64,000 nt of DNA from Calothrix sp. NIES-2100. Its GTDB lineage: Bacteria; Cyanobacteriota; Cyanobacteriia; Cyanobacteriales; Nostocaceae. Position numbers and translations under genes: made by a program. Location: NCBI RefSeq assembly GCF_002368195.1, contig NZ_AP018178.1:3306791-3370790 (forward strand), given 5' to 3'. Under the pieces are notes generated by a model, which worked only from the letters and a program-made list of their open reading frames with translations, had not been told where the DNA came from and did no database searches. Of the stretch, positions 46,677 through 55,736 are shown piece after piece. Position 1 is the first letter of the stretch; the number at the start of each line of letters is the position of its first letter.

Positions 46677-48065
46677 TCAACCCTTACGCAGTAGGCGGCT
46701 AGAACGTTCTTGCAAGATTCCCACAACACTATTTTTGATGGAATCTTTTTTCGCAATGACTGACGCGGCGGTTTGTCCGGTATATGTGGTTTTGTTTTTA
46801 ACTGCTACTGCTAAAGGTTGCACTGACCATTTCCCCGCATCGAAGCGTAATAAGCCGAAGATTTGCTGAGATTTGGCAATTATGTCTAAATTTAATTCTG
46901 ATAATGCGCTGATACGTTCACTAGCAATGCTCAGTTCCCCTGCATCACCCCAACTTAAAATAATATTGTCGTCATTCTTCACGACTTGATAATTACTGAG
47001 ATATATCGGTTCCGCGAGTTGGATGGGATGGCGATCGCTCGCTGGAACTGTAGAATAAATCAAGCTATTCCCTGTATTCTCTGCAAAAAACTCCGCCGCC
47101 CGTTTGATTAAATTATAATTTTCACCAAGTTCGCCTTGACTTTGCCACAGTAAATCTCCAGTAGGTAGCAAGGGTACATCTTTAATTTGCAATCTGCGAT
47201 TTTGTGCGAAAGCATCCAATAAAATAGCCGCGTTGGGAAATAACAACCAAATTTGCTCGTTATTAATTGCATCTACCTTGTAAGCGGATTGGGTAACTCT
47301 CACCAACTGAGTTTGATTATTTGCATCTAACAACCCGTAGGCTGTAAAGCTAACTAAATTAGCGTGTTGGCGTAAATCTAAACCTAAAATTTCTAAATTC
47401 CCGGATATTAACTGCGATTTTGGTAAAATAGCTGGGCGCATCGTCCCTAACATCGCCTGCGTCCATAAATCAACCCAACGATATTTGGGAATTGCTTGGC
47501 TATCAGCAACGGGAAGATTTCCCATCAATTCATTAAAATACCCAGTCAGTAAAGCAGCTTGTCTAACTAACAACGGTTCGGCTTGGATTTGTTCGAGTGT
47601 CCCTAAAAACGGCACTAAAGTTGCTATATCTAAACGTGCATAGCCTATCAATGCAATTTCCATTAACCAGTGACGCACACTTGCTAACAGAACTTTGACG
47701 TTATTTGGGGATTCGCTGGCTTCATAGTCCAACTCTACCTCGGTTAGTTGCGCTCGCCCTAACAAAGTCCTGACATGCGATTGCAATGTATTAAATAATG
47801 CTCCATTTATTGACGCACGCGCACTTGCTAAAATTGCAAAATGCTTATCTACAAACTCATTTGAGCTAATTGCCACAGTAGCATCAGCTAGTGATTGCTG
47901 TAGAGGTGTGCCAGTAAATACACGTTCTAAAGCCTGCAATATTTGCAGATGTTGGTCATCTAAATTCGCAAAACCAGTAATAAAACACTCATCTAAACTA
48001 GCAATCAACTCGAATATTACTTGATTGCTTTCGCTTAATTGATGTAATGCGCCGGGGAAAGCCAT
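46677..48065 (-). CDS. DUF5691-like protein of the MoxR-VWA cluster
   Basis: A 462-residue predominantly helical protein with no signal peptide or membrane segment. Recognisable blocks include YRWVDLWTQAMLGTM and WLLFPNAAILLDAF, near the middle, as in DUF5691 proteins that accompany MoxR/VWA genes. No catalytic motif can be pointed out. Its stop lies 10 bp before the VWA start, indicating co-transcription. Function unknown; probably a structural subunit or substrate adaptor. Confidence 0.65.
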   Translation of the reverse strand: MAFPGALHQLSESNQVIFELIASLDECFITGFANLDDQHLQILQALERVFTGTPLQQSLADATVAISSNEFVDKHFAILASARASINGALFNTLQSHVRTLLGRAQLTEVELDYEASESPNNVKVLLASVRHWLMEIALIGYARLDIATLVPFLGTLEQIQAEPLLVRQAALLTGYFNELMGNLPVADSQAIPKYRWVDLWTQAMLGTMRPAILPKSQLISGNLEILGLDLRQHANLVSFTAYGLLDANNQTQLVRVTQSAYKVDAINNEQIWLLFPNAAILLDAFAQNRRLQIKDVPLLPTGDLLWQSQGELGENYNLIKRAAEFFAENTGNSLIYSTVPASDRHPIQLAEPIYLSNYQVVKNDDNIILSWGDAGELSIASERISALSELNLDIIAKSQQIFGLLRFDAGKWSVQPLAVAVKNKTTYTGQTAASVIAKKDSIKNSVVGILQERSSRLLRKG

Positions 48066-48089
48066 GATGTTAATTCGTAATTCGTAATA

Positions 48090-48236
48090 CTTCGACTTCT
48101 CTGCGAGACGCTACGCGCTAAGCGAAGCTATGCCGCAGGCTTTACGCTCAGTACAAGTTCGTAATTCGTAATTAATTCTCTGTAAGTTCTTTGTGCGACA
48201 AATGACAAATGACAAATGACAAATGACAAATGACAA
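48090..48236. repeat. Dispersed repeat and STRR (TGACAAA) between cluster genes
   Basis: 48074-48175 has TAATTCGTAAT units flanking the GAGACGCTACGCGCTAAGCG element also seen at 8.8 and 30.9 kb. 48195-48235 is TGACAAA heptamers. Confidence 0.75.
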
Positions 48237-48707
48237 TTAAACAAACCAAGTCATTTCCGGGAGGGGAGAGTTGGCGGTTTGTAATTCTAGGTAGCGGAGG
48301 TAATTTAAGAAGCGGCTGAAAACTTCGCTGGCTGGTTCTTTTTTTACCGTACCGCGACGGTTGATAATATCCTGGGGGGAAGTAATTTGACTGGGGTCAC
48401 CGGGAACTTTAAGATAATTAATTACCTGGTCAATACCATAAGCTGCGATCGCTTCTTTCATCACAGCTTGCAAATGCTTACAGGGATAGCCTTGCAAACC
48501 CCCACAAGGACGGTTATTATTTGTACTGCAATAAAAATCTAGGGTTCCCGCTTCAAAAAATGAAACGTAAACCCGTTCAATATCAGAACCGCTAGAAACT
48601 ACTCCCTGTACACGATGATTGAATAACTCAACAAACGGAACCTGCTTCACATCCCGCTTTGTTGCAGCATTTTTCTGGCTGGAAGCTATAAACGATGAAT
48701 TGGACAT
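48237..48707 (-). CDS. SWIM-like zinc-binding protein, first gene of the MoxR-VWA cluster
   Basis: About 156 residues from ATG 48707 (MSNSSFIASSQ). The central motif YCSTNNNRPC...YPCKHLQAV (C-x8-C-x7-C-x-H) resembles a SWIM zinc finger, which mediates DNA or protein contacts. E. coli YehQ, the SWIM protein of the yehLMPQ set, would be the analogue. The spacing of the first cysteines is not the classic CxC, so the SWIM label is tentative. It leads the minus-strand cluster, 171 bp before the DUF5691 gene. Confidence 0.6.
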   Translation of the reverse strand: MSNSSFIASSQKNAATKRDVKQVPFVELFNHRVQGVVSSGSDIERVYVSFFEAGTLDFYCSTNNNRPCGGLQGYPCKHLQAVMKEAIAAYGIDQVINYLKVPGDPSQITSPQDIINRRGTVKKEPASEVFSRFLNYLRYLELQTANSPLPEMTWFV

Positions 48708-49571
48708 AGCATAATAATCCCAAGTTGGCGAAATTTGTGAAATCGTCAAATCATCTTTGAGAAAGTTGGTTTTAGCTCACTTACCATGCTCATCTATAAA
48801 TTTTACATATAACAACCATAGAAACACGTAAATTAGCGTCTCTTTGCAAAAGTTATTACTTTCTAGTCAATGGTCAATAGTTATTTCCCTGTGTACCGTT
48901 GTCTTTGCGTCAGCCTCACTATCAATATTCAACTGAAGCTGATATAAAGACATTTGCCTGGCTTATTAACTATGGAATATATTCGGGTCTAAGTCAGGAG
49001 GAAATAAAAAAATTTCTTTACCTAATACACTTCTGGTGTTTTCATAAAGTTCAAGTGCTTTTAATAAGTAACAGTACTTAATCGGCACCCATCGGTTATT
49101 GTTGTAAAAATATATCACAACTCTTGCTGATGAGTAGCTTTCGAGTGGTAAAGGAGTTTTCCAAGGAGAAATCATTATTTTATTAAAAGAATTTTGATTA
49201 TTGCATTAATAATAATGAGAAAATACATATAATATGAATAATTGTTAATAAATCTATCTTTAGTTGTAATTTATATATATCAATGTAAATAAATTTCAGC
49301 TGATTTTGGATATTGGCTTTTATCTGGTATCGACTAGCTTGAAAATAGTGTTGACTGTTGAGTGTTGACTCTTCTGAGAGATTTTTCGTGAATGGCTGTC
49401 TTAAATGTCAAGCGATCGCACAAGCAGCGTATGATGTAGAAGACTTCATGGTAAAAATGCAATCTACCGCAGAGATGATTTTAGAATCGACATTTTCAGG
49501 CAGTCTAATAAAGTAGACCTGATGCATAGGCGTATTTAAGAAGCATTGCTACTGCTTCTCGGAAAAAGAAG
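48708..49571. other. Long AT-rich intergenic region
   Basis: Between divergent genes. A 60-codon plus-strand frame from TTG 48899 (SLRQPHYQYSTEADIKTFAWLINYG...) shows protein-like composition. It has no ATG and no good ribosome binding site, so it may be a degraded gene. 49190-49270 is very AT-rich. The tamB promoter should lie near its right end. Confidence 0.45.
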
Positions 49572-52500
49572 ATGACACGTTCTCCAAATTCTCATCGGCG
49601 TTTATGGCTGCTGTTATTAACTCGTACCAGCATTGCTTTGGCGGTGATTTTAATCGCTGGAATTGTCGGGGGTATTTGGTGGGCGAATATTTTTATTCAT
49701 GAAAAATTAGCACCGTTAATTGAAAGCAATCTGTTGGAATTGCTAGGAAGACCAGTAAAGTTAGGTACAGTGCAAAGTTTTTCGCCTAATAGTCTGCGTT
49801 TTGGCTCAACATCAGTCCCAGCAACAACTACAGATGCAGATACATTGGTAGCACAAGCAGTAGACGTAGGATTTGATACCTGGGAGTTAGTTTTTCACCG
49901 GACTTTAAAGCTCAATGTTACCTTAGTTCGCCCAGATGTCTACATCGAACAGGATGAAAAAGGGCGCTGGGTTTCTACGAGAATTAATACTGCAACTCAA
50001 GAACAGGCTGGTTTAATTAAAACTGAACTAGAAACCCTGAATCTGCAAAATGGTGTTGTGATGTTATCACCATTACTGCAAGCAGGTAAACCGAGAGTTA
50101 TTGTTGGGTTTAATCAACTTAACGGTGTTGCGCGTTTTTTAGAACAAAATCAACGCATCACTTTTGATATTAGTACTCAAGCTATGACTGGGGGAAGTTT
50201 ACAGCTTTCTGGTGAGACGCTTCCCAAAACAGTACAAACAACGCTAAAAATTCGCACTGCTAATTTACCAGCTGCTACTCTATCGCAATTAGTCCAGACA
50301 CCAGTTAGCTTACAAGCTGGAAGTATCAATAGCGATTTAACTGTTAATATACCCAAAAATCAGTCGCAAACAACGGTATTTGGGACGGTTGACGTTAATC
50401 AAGTAGTTGGACAAGTTAATAATCTTCCGACAAAAGTCACGAACACTACAGGTAAATTACAGTTTGAGAATCAGCAGGTTGCACTGGAAAATTTTACCGC
50501 CAACTTGGGTAACATTCCTGTGCAAGTTAACGGGGCGATAAATAGCAAAACTGGTTATAATCTGACAGCTAATGTCAAAGCTGTGACCACCCAGAACCTT
50601 TTACAAACCTTTAATGCTAAACTACCAATCGCCACGGCTGGGGATTGGACAGCAAATATCAAGTTACAAGGTGCAATTAAAAAGCCGACGATTACAGGTG
50701 CGGTGAGTACAACTAAACCTGCTGTGATTGACCGTGTTAGCTTTGAGAAAATTACCAGTCAATTTCAGGGAACACCGCAGGAAATTATTATTTCGCAGAT
50801 TCAAGCTACCCCAACCCAAGGTGGACAAATTACAGGTAAGGGGAGAGTTGGGTTAGGAAAGCAGGGAACAGTGGCGATAAATTTGCAAGCTACTAGTTTA
50901 CCAGGAGATGCGATCGCTCAAACTTACAATACTAGTTCGCCGAACATTCGTCTTGGTACAATAGCTGCAAGTACCCAAGTTAGAGGAACTCTCGCTAACT
51001 TACAAACCTTGGTGCAAATCCAAGCACCGATGGCTACCTATCCCGCTAAAGCCGAATTAGCAATTAACAAGGGAATCGTTCAGATTCAAAATACTGTTTT
51101 ACAAATAGCGGGGGGGACAGTTGCAGCTAGGGGACAACTAAAAGGCGATCGCTGGCAAGCTGTTGTTGATGCTTCTCAAGTTCCGCTCCAGAGTTTAGCC
51201 CAAGTCACCCGCAGTGAGGAAAACTCTAATGCAGCTTTACCACCGCAATTCCAAGGGACTTTAAACGGGGAATTTAATTTAGCGGGAACGACAAAATCCT
51301 TGCAACTTGCTAACATTCAAGCCTCTGGACAGGCAAATTTGAATGTCGCTGGCGGTAGAGTTAACCTGAATAATATCCGCTTGAATAACGGTCTATGGCA
51401 AGCTGTCGCCAATGCTTCCCGCATCCAACTCAATCAATTTGCGAAGAATGCCCAAGGGCAGATTGTTAATAGTAACGTACAGATTTCTGGTAATACGAAT
51501 TCCTTTGCCCTGAATAACATTCAAGCTGCTGGCGATGCGCGGTTAAGTTTAGCTAGGGGAAGCGTTAATGTTAGAAATATCAATCTCAATAATGGCAACT
51601 GGGGAGCTATAGCCACTATTTCCCAGCTTCAATTAAGTACTTTATCACAAAATTTGCGCGGACGGTTAAATGGTGATGTCCAAGTTGGGGGAACTACGGC
51701 TTCTTTCCAACCGCAAAACATCCAAGCTGCGGGTAATGTGAGATTTTCCCAAGGTTTAGCCGCACTGACACAACCACTAAGCGCCCAGTTTCAATGGAAT
51801 GGTCAGCGCCTGCAAATTGTCCAAGCCACTGCACCAGGATTAAGAGCGGCGGGTGATATTGCTGTGGCTTTCCAACCAACTCCCCAAATTACCGGGTTAA
51901 ATTTGAATGTCCAGGCACAGAATTATAATTTGCAAAGTTTGCCGGTTCAGCTTCCGGGAAATATTGCCTTGGCGGGGAGAGTAGATTTTAATGGACAAGT
52001 TTCCGGTACGCCGACTACCCCAATTGCTAATGGTAAAATTCAGTTAGAAAATCTCGCAGTCAACGGTTTAGCATTTGAGCCGGTGTTAACTGGAAATGTC
52101 AGTTATCAACAAGGAGAGGGAACGCAATTTCAAGTAACTGGAAGACAAGACCAAATTGCGGTTTCTTTAGGTGCAGATAATCGTCCCACTGCATTTAATA
52201 TCAGACGTGACTCCACTATTGCATCTGGACGCACCGTCGGCGATAATCTTGCAGTTAATGTCCAAGATTTCCCCATATCTCTAGCCAAAAGCTTCATTCC
52301 TGCCAATGCCAATTTAGGCACGATTAACGGACAGTTATCAGGAAATTTAACAGTTAACTTAAATGATTATAGTTTATTGGGGAATGTCGCCGTCGCCCAA
52401 CCGCGAATTGGCAGAATTCAAGCCGATGAATTTCGCGGTAATATCAGTTATGGTAAGGGCAATTTCAGTTTAACCAATGGAGAATTGCTGCAAGGTGACA

Positions 52501-54818
52501 CCCGTTATTTACTCAGCGGAAATTTACCCACCACAGGTAATAATCCCTTACAGTTTGAAGTCAGCTTTGAACAAGCCAAAATTGAAAATTTACTGCAAAC
52601 CCTAAATATTTACAATTTCCAAGATGTCCGCACAGGCTTACAACCGCCAAAACTAGCTGGTGCAGAGGCTTTACAAACTCAGCCTGTCAGTTTCCCCAAT
52701 CGAAATTTATTAGCCCAAATAGATTTTCTCTCCAAAATTCAAACCCAAGTTAACCAAGAAAAAACCCAGCAGCAAGCATCACAACGCATTCCCAGCTTAG
52801 AAGAATTACAAGGGATAATTAGCGGTAGGTTAGGCGTAACAGGGAGTTTGCGCTCAGGTTTGAATATTGGCTTTAATTTTACAGGTAATAATTGGGTATG
52901 GGGCAATTATAATATTAATCAAGTCGTCGCTAGCGGCAATTATGAAAATGGGAATTTAACTCTCCAACCTGTGCAAGTCAATTTTAATAATTCCCTGTTA
53001 GCTTTTAGCGGACAATTAAGTCAGTCGTCTTTATCGGGACAAGCACAAGTCCAAAATTTAGCCCTAGCAGATATTAAACCTTTCTTCCCCCAATTACCTG
53101 TAGATATTGCCGGAAATATCAATGCTAATGCTACCCTCAGCGGAAATTTAAATAATCCCCAAGCTGTCGGAGAATTAGCACTAGTAAATGGTAGCTTAAA
53201 TAATCAATCTGTACAATCAGCCCAAGTTGCTTTTAACTATAATAATGCGCGGTTAAATTTTGACAGTAATATTTTAGTCGCAAGCACACAACCGATTCAA
53301 ATTAATGGTAGTATCCCTGCTAAATTACCTTTTGCTTCCACCCAGCCAGATAGTAATCAAATTAGCATTCAAGCCAACGTGCAAAATGAAGGTTTGGCAG
53401 TATTAAACTTATTAAATAATCAAGTCAAGTGGGTAGATGGACAAGGACAAGTCAACGTCCAAGTTCAGGGAACACTCGCCCGACCAGAAGCCACCGGTAC
53501 TGCCACAATTAATAATGCCACCATTAATGTCCAGAGCCTCACAGAACCCTTAACTAATGTTACAGGCACAGCGCAATTTGCAGGCGATCGCTTAATTGTT
53601 GATAAACTCCAAGCAGAATACAGTCGCGGACAACTAACAGCGGCGGGAATTCTGCCAATTTTCGCTTCTCAAACCGCCCAACAACAAGCAGCCAGTAATC
53701 CCCTAACGGTGGCGATAAATAACTTGCAGCTGAATTTCCAAAACCTATATCAAGGCGGAGTTAGCGGTAATGCTGTCATTACAGGTACAGCCTTTGCTCC
53801 TCAACTAGGCGGGAGAATTGAGCTAAATAATGGTGAAGTATTATTAGGAACAGCCACTGCGGCAACAAATACAACCACACAGACAGCAAATTCCCCAGAA
53901 ATTACCATTAAAACCCCAGAAACAGCCACTAATACTAATACTGCGACACCAGCCACACCAGTAAATACACCGAAAATACCGATAGAATTTGCTAACTTAC
54001 AGTTAATTCTAGCTAACAATGTCCGCGTTACCCGTCAACCCCTATTCAGCTTTGTCGCCCAAGGTGATATCACTCTCAACGGAACTTTAGCTAAACCTCT
54101 TCCTCAAGGAGAAGTTAGTCTCAGGAGAGGCCAGATAAATTTATTTACCAGTCAATTTACCTTAGCCCGTGGTTACGACCAAACCGCAATATTTACCCCC
54201 AGTCGCGGATTTGATCCCACCTTAGATGTCCGCCTAGTAACAATAGTTCCAGAAGCAACGCGCAGTTTAGGGCGAACCTCAAGGATATCTAGCGAAATTC
54301 AAGATATTTCTGCAATTGACTTTGGGACTTTCAATACCGTTCGTATTCAAGCCATAGCAAAAGGCCCAGCTAGTCAATTATCTAGAAACCTTGTACTCAC
54401 TAGCGAACCTCGCCGTAGTCGAGGCGAAATCGTTGCTTTACTAGGAGGCTCATTCCTCAACAATTTACAGCAAGGTGATACAGGTTTAGGACTGATTAAT
54501 ATAGCTGGTTCGGCAATTTTTTCTAACTTACAAGGAACTATCAGCCAAATTGGTGAAACCATCGGCTTAAGTGAATTGCGGCTATTTCCCACACTTGTAA
54601 CTAATAGAAATACCAATGTTTCCGTCCTCGGTTTAGCAGCAGAAGGCGTATTTGATGTATCTAATAACTTCTCTGTTTCTTTATCGCGGGTGTTTGCTAG
54701 CAATGAACCCTTACTTTACAACGTAATTTATCGTTTAAATGACGAAGTACGTGTCCGTGGTGCTACTAATTTAGGAGATGAAGGGCGGGCTGTTGTTGAG
54801 TATGAAACCAGATTTTAA
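49572..54818 (+). CDS. tamB: TamB-like (DUF490) giant envelope protein
   Basis: A 1748-residue protein. One N-terminal membrane anchor (LLLLTRTSIALAVILIAGIVGGIWWANIF) is followed by an AsmA-like start and more than 1400 residues of Asn/Gln/Gly-rich beta repeats (for example NNIRLNNGLWQAVANAS and RNINLNNGNWGAIATIS). The C-terminal DUF490/TamB domain has LNGTLAKPLPQGEVSLRRGQINL, LTSEPRRSRGEIVALLGG and VEYETRF at the very end. TamB-like proteins form a hydrophobic groove spanning the periplasm, implicated in lipid transport and outer membrane protein assembly. Probable partner: an Omp85/TamA-type barrel, not encoded here. Longer than E. coli TamB (1259 residues). Confidence 0.92.
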   Translation: MTRSPNSHRRLWLLLLTRTSIALAVILIAGIVGGIWWANIFIHEKLAPLIESNLLELLGRPVKLGTVQSFSPNSLRFGSTSVPATTTDADTLVAQAVDVGFDTWELVFHRTLKLNVTLVRPDVYIEQDEKGRWVSTRINTATQEQAGLIKTELETLNLQNGVVMLSPLLQAGKPRVIVGFNQLNGVARFLEQNQRITFDISTQAMTGGSLQLSGETLPKTVQTTLKIRTANLPAATLSQLVQTPVSLQAGSINSDLTVNIPKNQSQTTVFGTVDVNQVVGQVNNLPTKVTNTTGKLQFENQQVALENFTANLGNIPVQVNGAINSKTGYNLTANVKAVTTQNLLQTFNAKLPIATAGDWTANIKLQGAIKKPTITGAVSTTKPAVIDRVSFEKITSQFQGTPQEIIISQIQATPTQGGQITGKGRVGLGKQGTVAINLQATSLPGDAIAQTYNTSSPNIRLGTIAASTQVRGTLANLQTLVQIQAPMATYPAKAELAINKGIVQIQNTVLQIAGGTVAARGQLKGDRWQAVVDASQVPLQSLAQVTRSEENSNAALPPQFQGTLNGEFNLAGTTKSLQLANIQASGQANLNVAGGRVNLNNIRLNNGLWQAVANASRIQLNQFAKNAQGQIVNSNVQISGNTNSFALNNIQAAGDARLSLARGSVNVRNINLNNGNWGAIATISQLQLSTLSQNLRGRLNGDVQVGGTTASFQPQNIQAAGNVRFSQGLAALTQPLSAQFQWNGQRLQIVQATAPGLRAAGDIAVAFQPTPQITGLNLNVQAQNYNLQSLPVQLPGNIALAGRVDFNGQVSGTPTTPIANGKIQLENLAVNGLAFEPVLTGNVSYQQGEGTQFQVTGRQDQIAVSLGADNRPTAFNIRRDSTIASGRTVGDNLAVNVQDFPISLAKSFIPANANLGTINGQLSGNLTVNLNDYSLLGNVAVAQPRIGRIQADEFRGNISYGKGNFSLTNGELLQGDTRYLLSGNLPTTGNNPLQFEVSFEQAKIENLLQTLNIYNFQDVRTGLQPPKLAGAEALQTQPVSFPNRNLLAQIDFLSKIQTQVNQEKTQQQASQRIPSLEELQGIISGRLGVTGSLRSGLNIGFNFTGNNWVWGNYNINQVVASGNYENGNLTLQPVQVNFNNSLLAFSGQLSQSSLSGQAQVQNLALADIKPFFPQLPVDIAGNINANATLSGNLNNPQAVGELALVNGSLNNQSVQSAQVAFNYNNARLNFDSNILVASTQPIQINGSIPAKLPFASTQPDSNQISIQANVQNEGLAVLNLLNNQVKWVDGQGQVNVQVQGTLARPEATGTATINNATINVQSLTEPLTNVTGTAQFAGDRLIVDKLQAEYSRGQLTAAGILPIFASQTAQQQAASNPLTVAINNLQLNFQNLYQGGVSGNAVITGTAFAPQLGGRIELNNGEVLLGTATAATNTTTQTANSPEITIKTPETATNTNTATPATPVNTPKIPIEFANLQLILANNVRVTRQPLFSFVAQGDITLNGTLAKPLPQGEVSLRRGQINLFTSQFTLARGYDQTAIFTPSRGFDPTLDVRLVTIVPEATRSLGRTSRISSEIQDISAIDFGTFNTVRIQAIAKGPASQLSRNLVLTSEPRRSRGEIVALLGGSFLNNLQQGDTGLGLINIAGSAIFSNLQGTISQIGETIGLSELRLFPTLVTNRNTNVSVLGLAAEGVFDVSNNFSVSLSRVFASNEPLLYNVIYRLNDEVRVRGATNLGDEGRAVVEYETRF

Positions 54819-54868
54819 TTCGTAATTATTGCTAGAATATTATTCATTTACACATATAGAAATGTGTT

Positions 54869-55537
54869 ATGACCACCGCTATTCCCAAATCAGAAATCAT
54901 ATATCCTAGCAGCGATGGAGAACCTGTGGCGGAAACTTACGACCATTTATATGCAATTTTAACCATATTAGAAGTCCTCAGACAATATCTTCAAGGTCGT
55001 CGCGCCACAGTGTTAGCCAATCAATTCTTGTATTATGTACAAGGGTTTCCCAAATTAAGAGTTGCACCCGATGTCATGGTTATCTATGACGTTGAACCAG
55101 GGGGAAGAGATAACTACAAAATTTGGCAAGAAAAACAGGTTCCAAAGGTAATTTTTGAAATTACATCTAAAGGAACTCAGGAAGAAGACAAAACCACTAA
55201 GAAAAATCTCTATGAAGGGTTAGAAGTAGAAGAATATTGGTTATTTGATCCCAAAGGAGAATGGATTGAACAAAAGTTGCAAGGATATCGGTTGAGGGGA
55301 GATATTTATGAGCCAATTACCGATAGTTGCAGTCAAGTATTACAACTACGTCTAGCTGTAGAAGGAAAACTCATTGGCTTTTATCGCCTAGATAATGAAG
55401 AAAAACTGTTAGTAACTGATGAGTTGGTTGCAGCACTCAGACAAGAGACTGATAAACGTATAGAAGCAGAAACACGCGCCGCTGAATTAGAATCGCTACT
55501 TTCTCGATATCGAGAACAGTTTGGCGAATTACCATAA
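54869..55537 (+). CDS. Uma2-family (DUF820) putative endonuclease with coiled-coil tail
   Basis: A 222-residue protein. Core motifs: RVAPDVMVIYDVEPGGRDNYKIW and VIFEITSKGTQEEDKTTKKNLYEGLEVEEYWLFDP (Glu-x-(Ser)-Lys of the PD-(D/E)xK fold). A C-terminal helix (about 190-218) is heptad-rich. Starts at ATG 54869, 50 bp after tamB. It is the second Uma2 gene in the window and belongs to a different subgroup (long form) from the one at 43.3 kb. Confidence 0.87.
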   Translation: MTTAIPKSEIIYPSSDGEPVAETYDHLYAILTILEVLRQYLQGRRATVLANQFLYYVQGFPKLRVAPDVMVIYDVEPGGRDNYKIWQEKQVPKVIFEITSKGTQEEDKTTKKNLYEGLEVEEYWLFDPKGEWIEQKLQGYRLRGDIYEPITDSCSQVLQLRLAVEGKLIGFYRLDNEEKLLVTDELVAALRQETDKRIEAETRAAELESLLSRYREQFGELP

Positions 55538-55610
55538 GTAGCGACAGTCTCAAAAGTCAAGCAATATCTAAAAAAAGCCCTTGCTACTAATACTCAATCC
55601 TCACTTTTAC

Positions 55611-55683
55611 CCTCTGTGTTCTCTGCGCCTCTGCGGTTTAAAAATTATTTTTACCAACCGCAGAGAACGCAGGGGACGCAGAG
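55611..55683. repeat. Dispersed inverted repeat (CTCTGCG family), copy 3
   Basis: CTCTGTGTTCTCTGCGCCTC and CCGCAGAGAACGCAGGGGAC form a long hairpin between convergent genes; same family as 43896-43972 and 45159-45232. Confidence 0.8.
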
Positions 55684-55736
55684 TCAAGACTTAAGAAGAG
55701 AGGAAGGCTGGGTTGGTAAGGTCTTGATCATTCACG

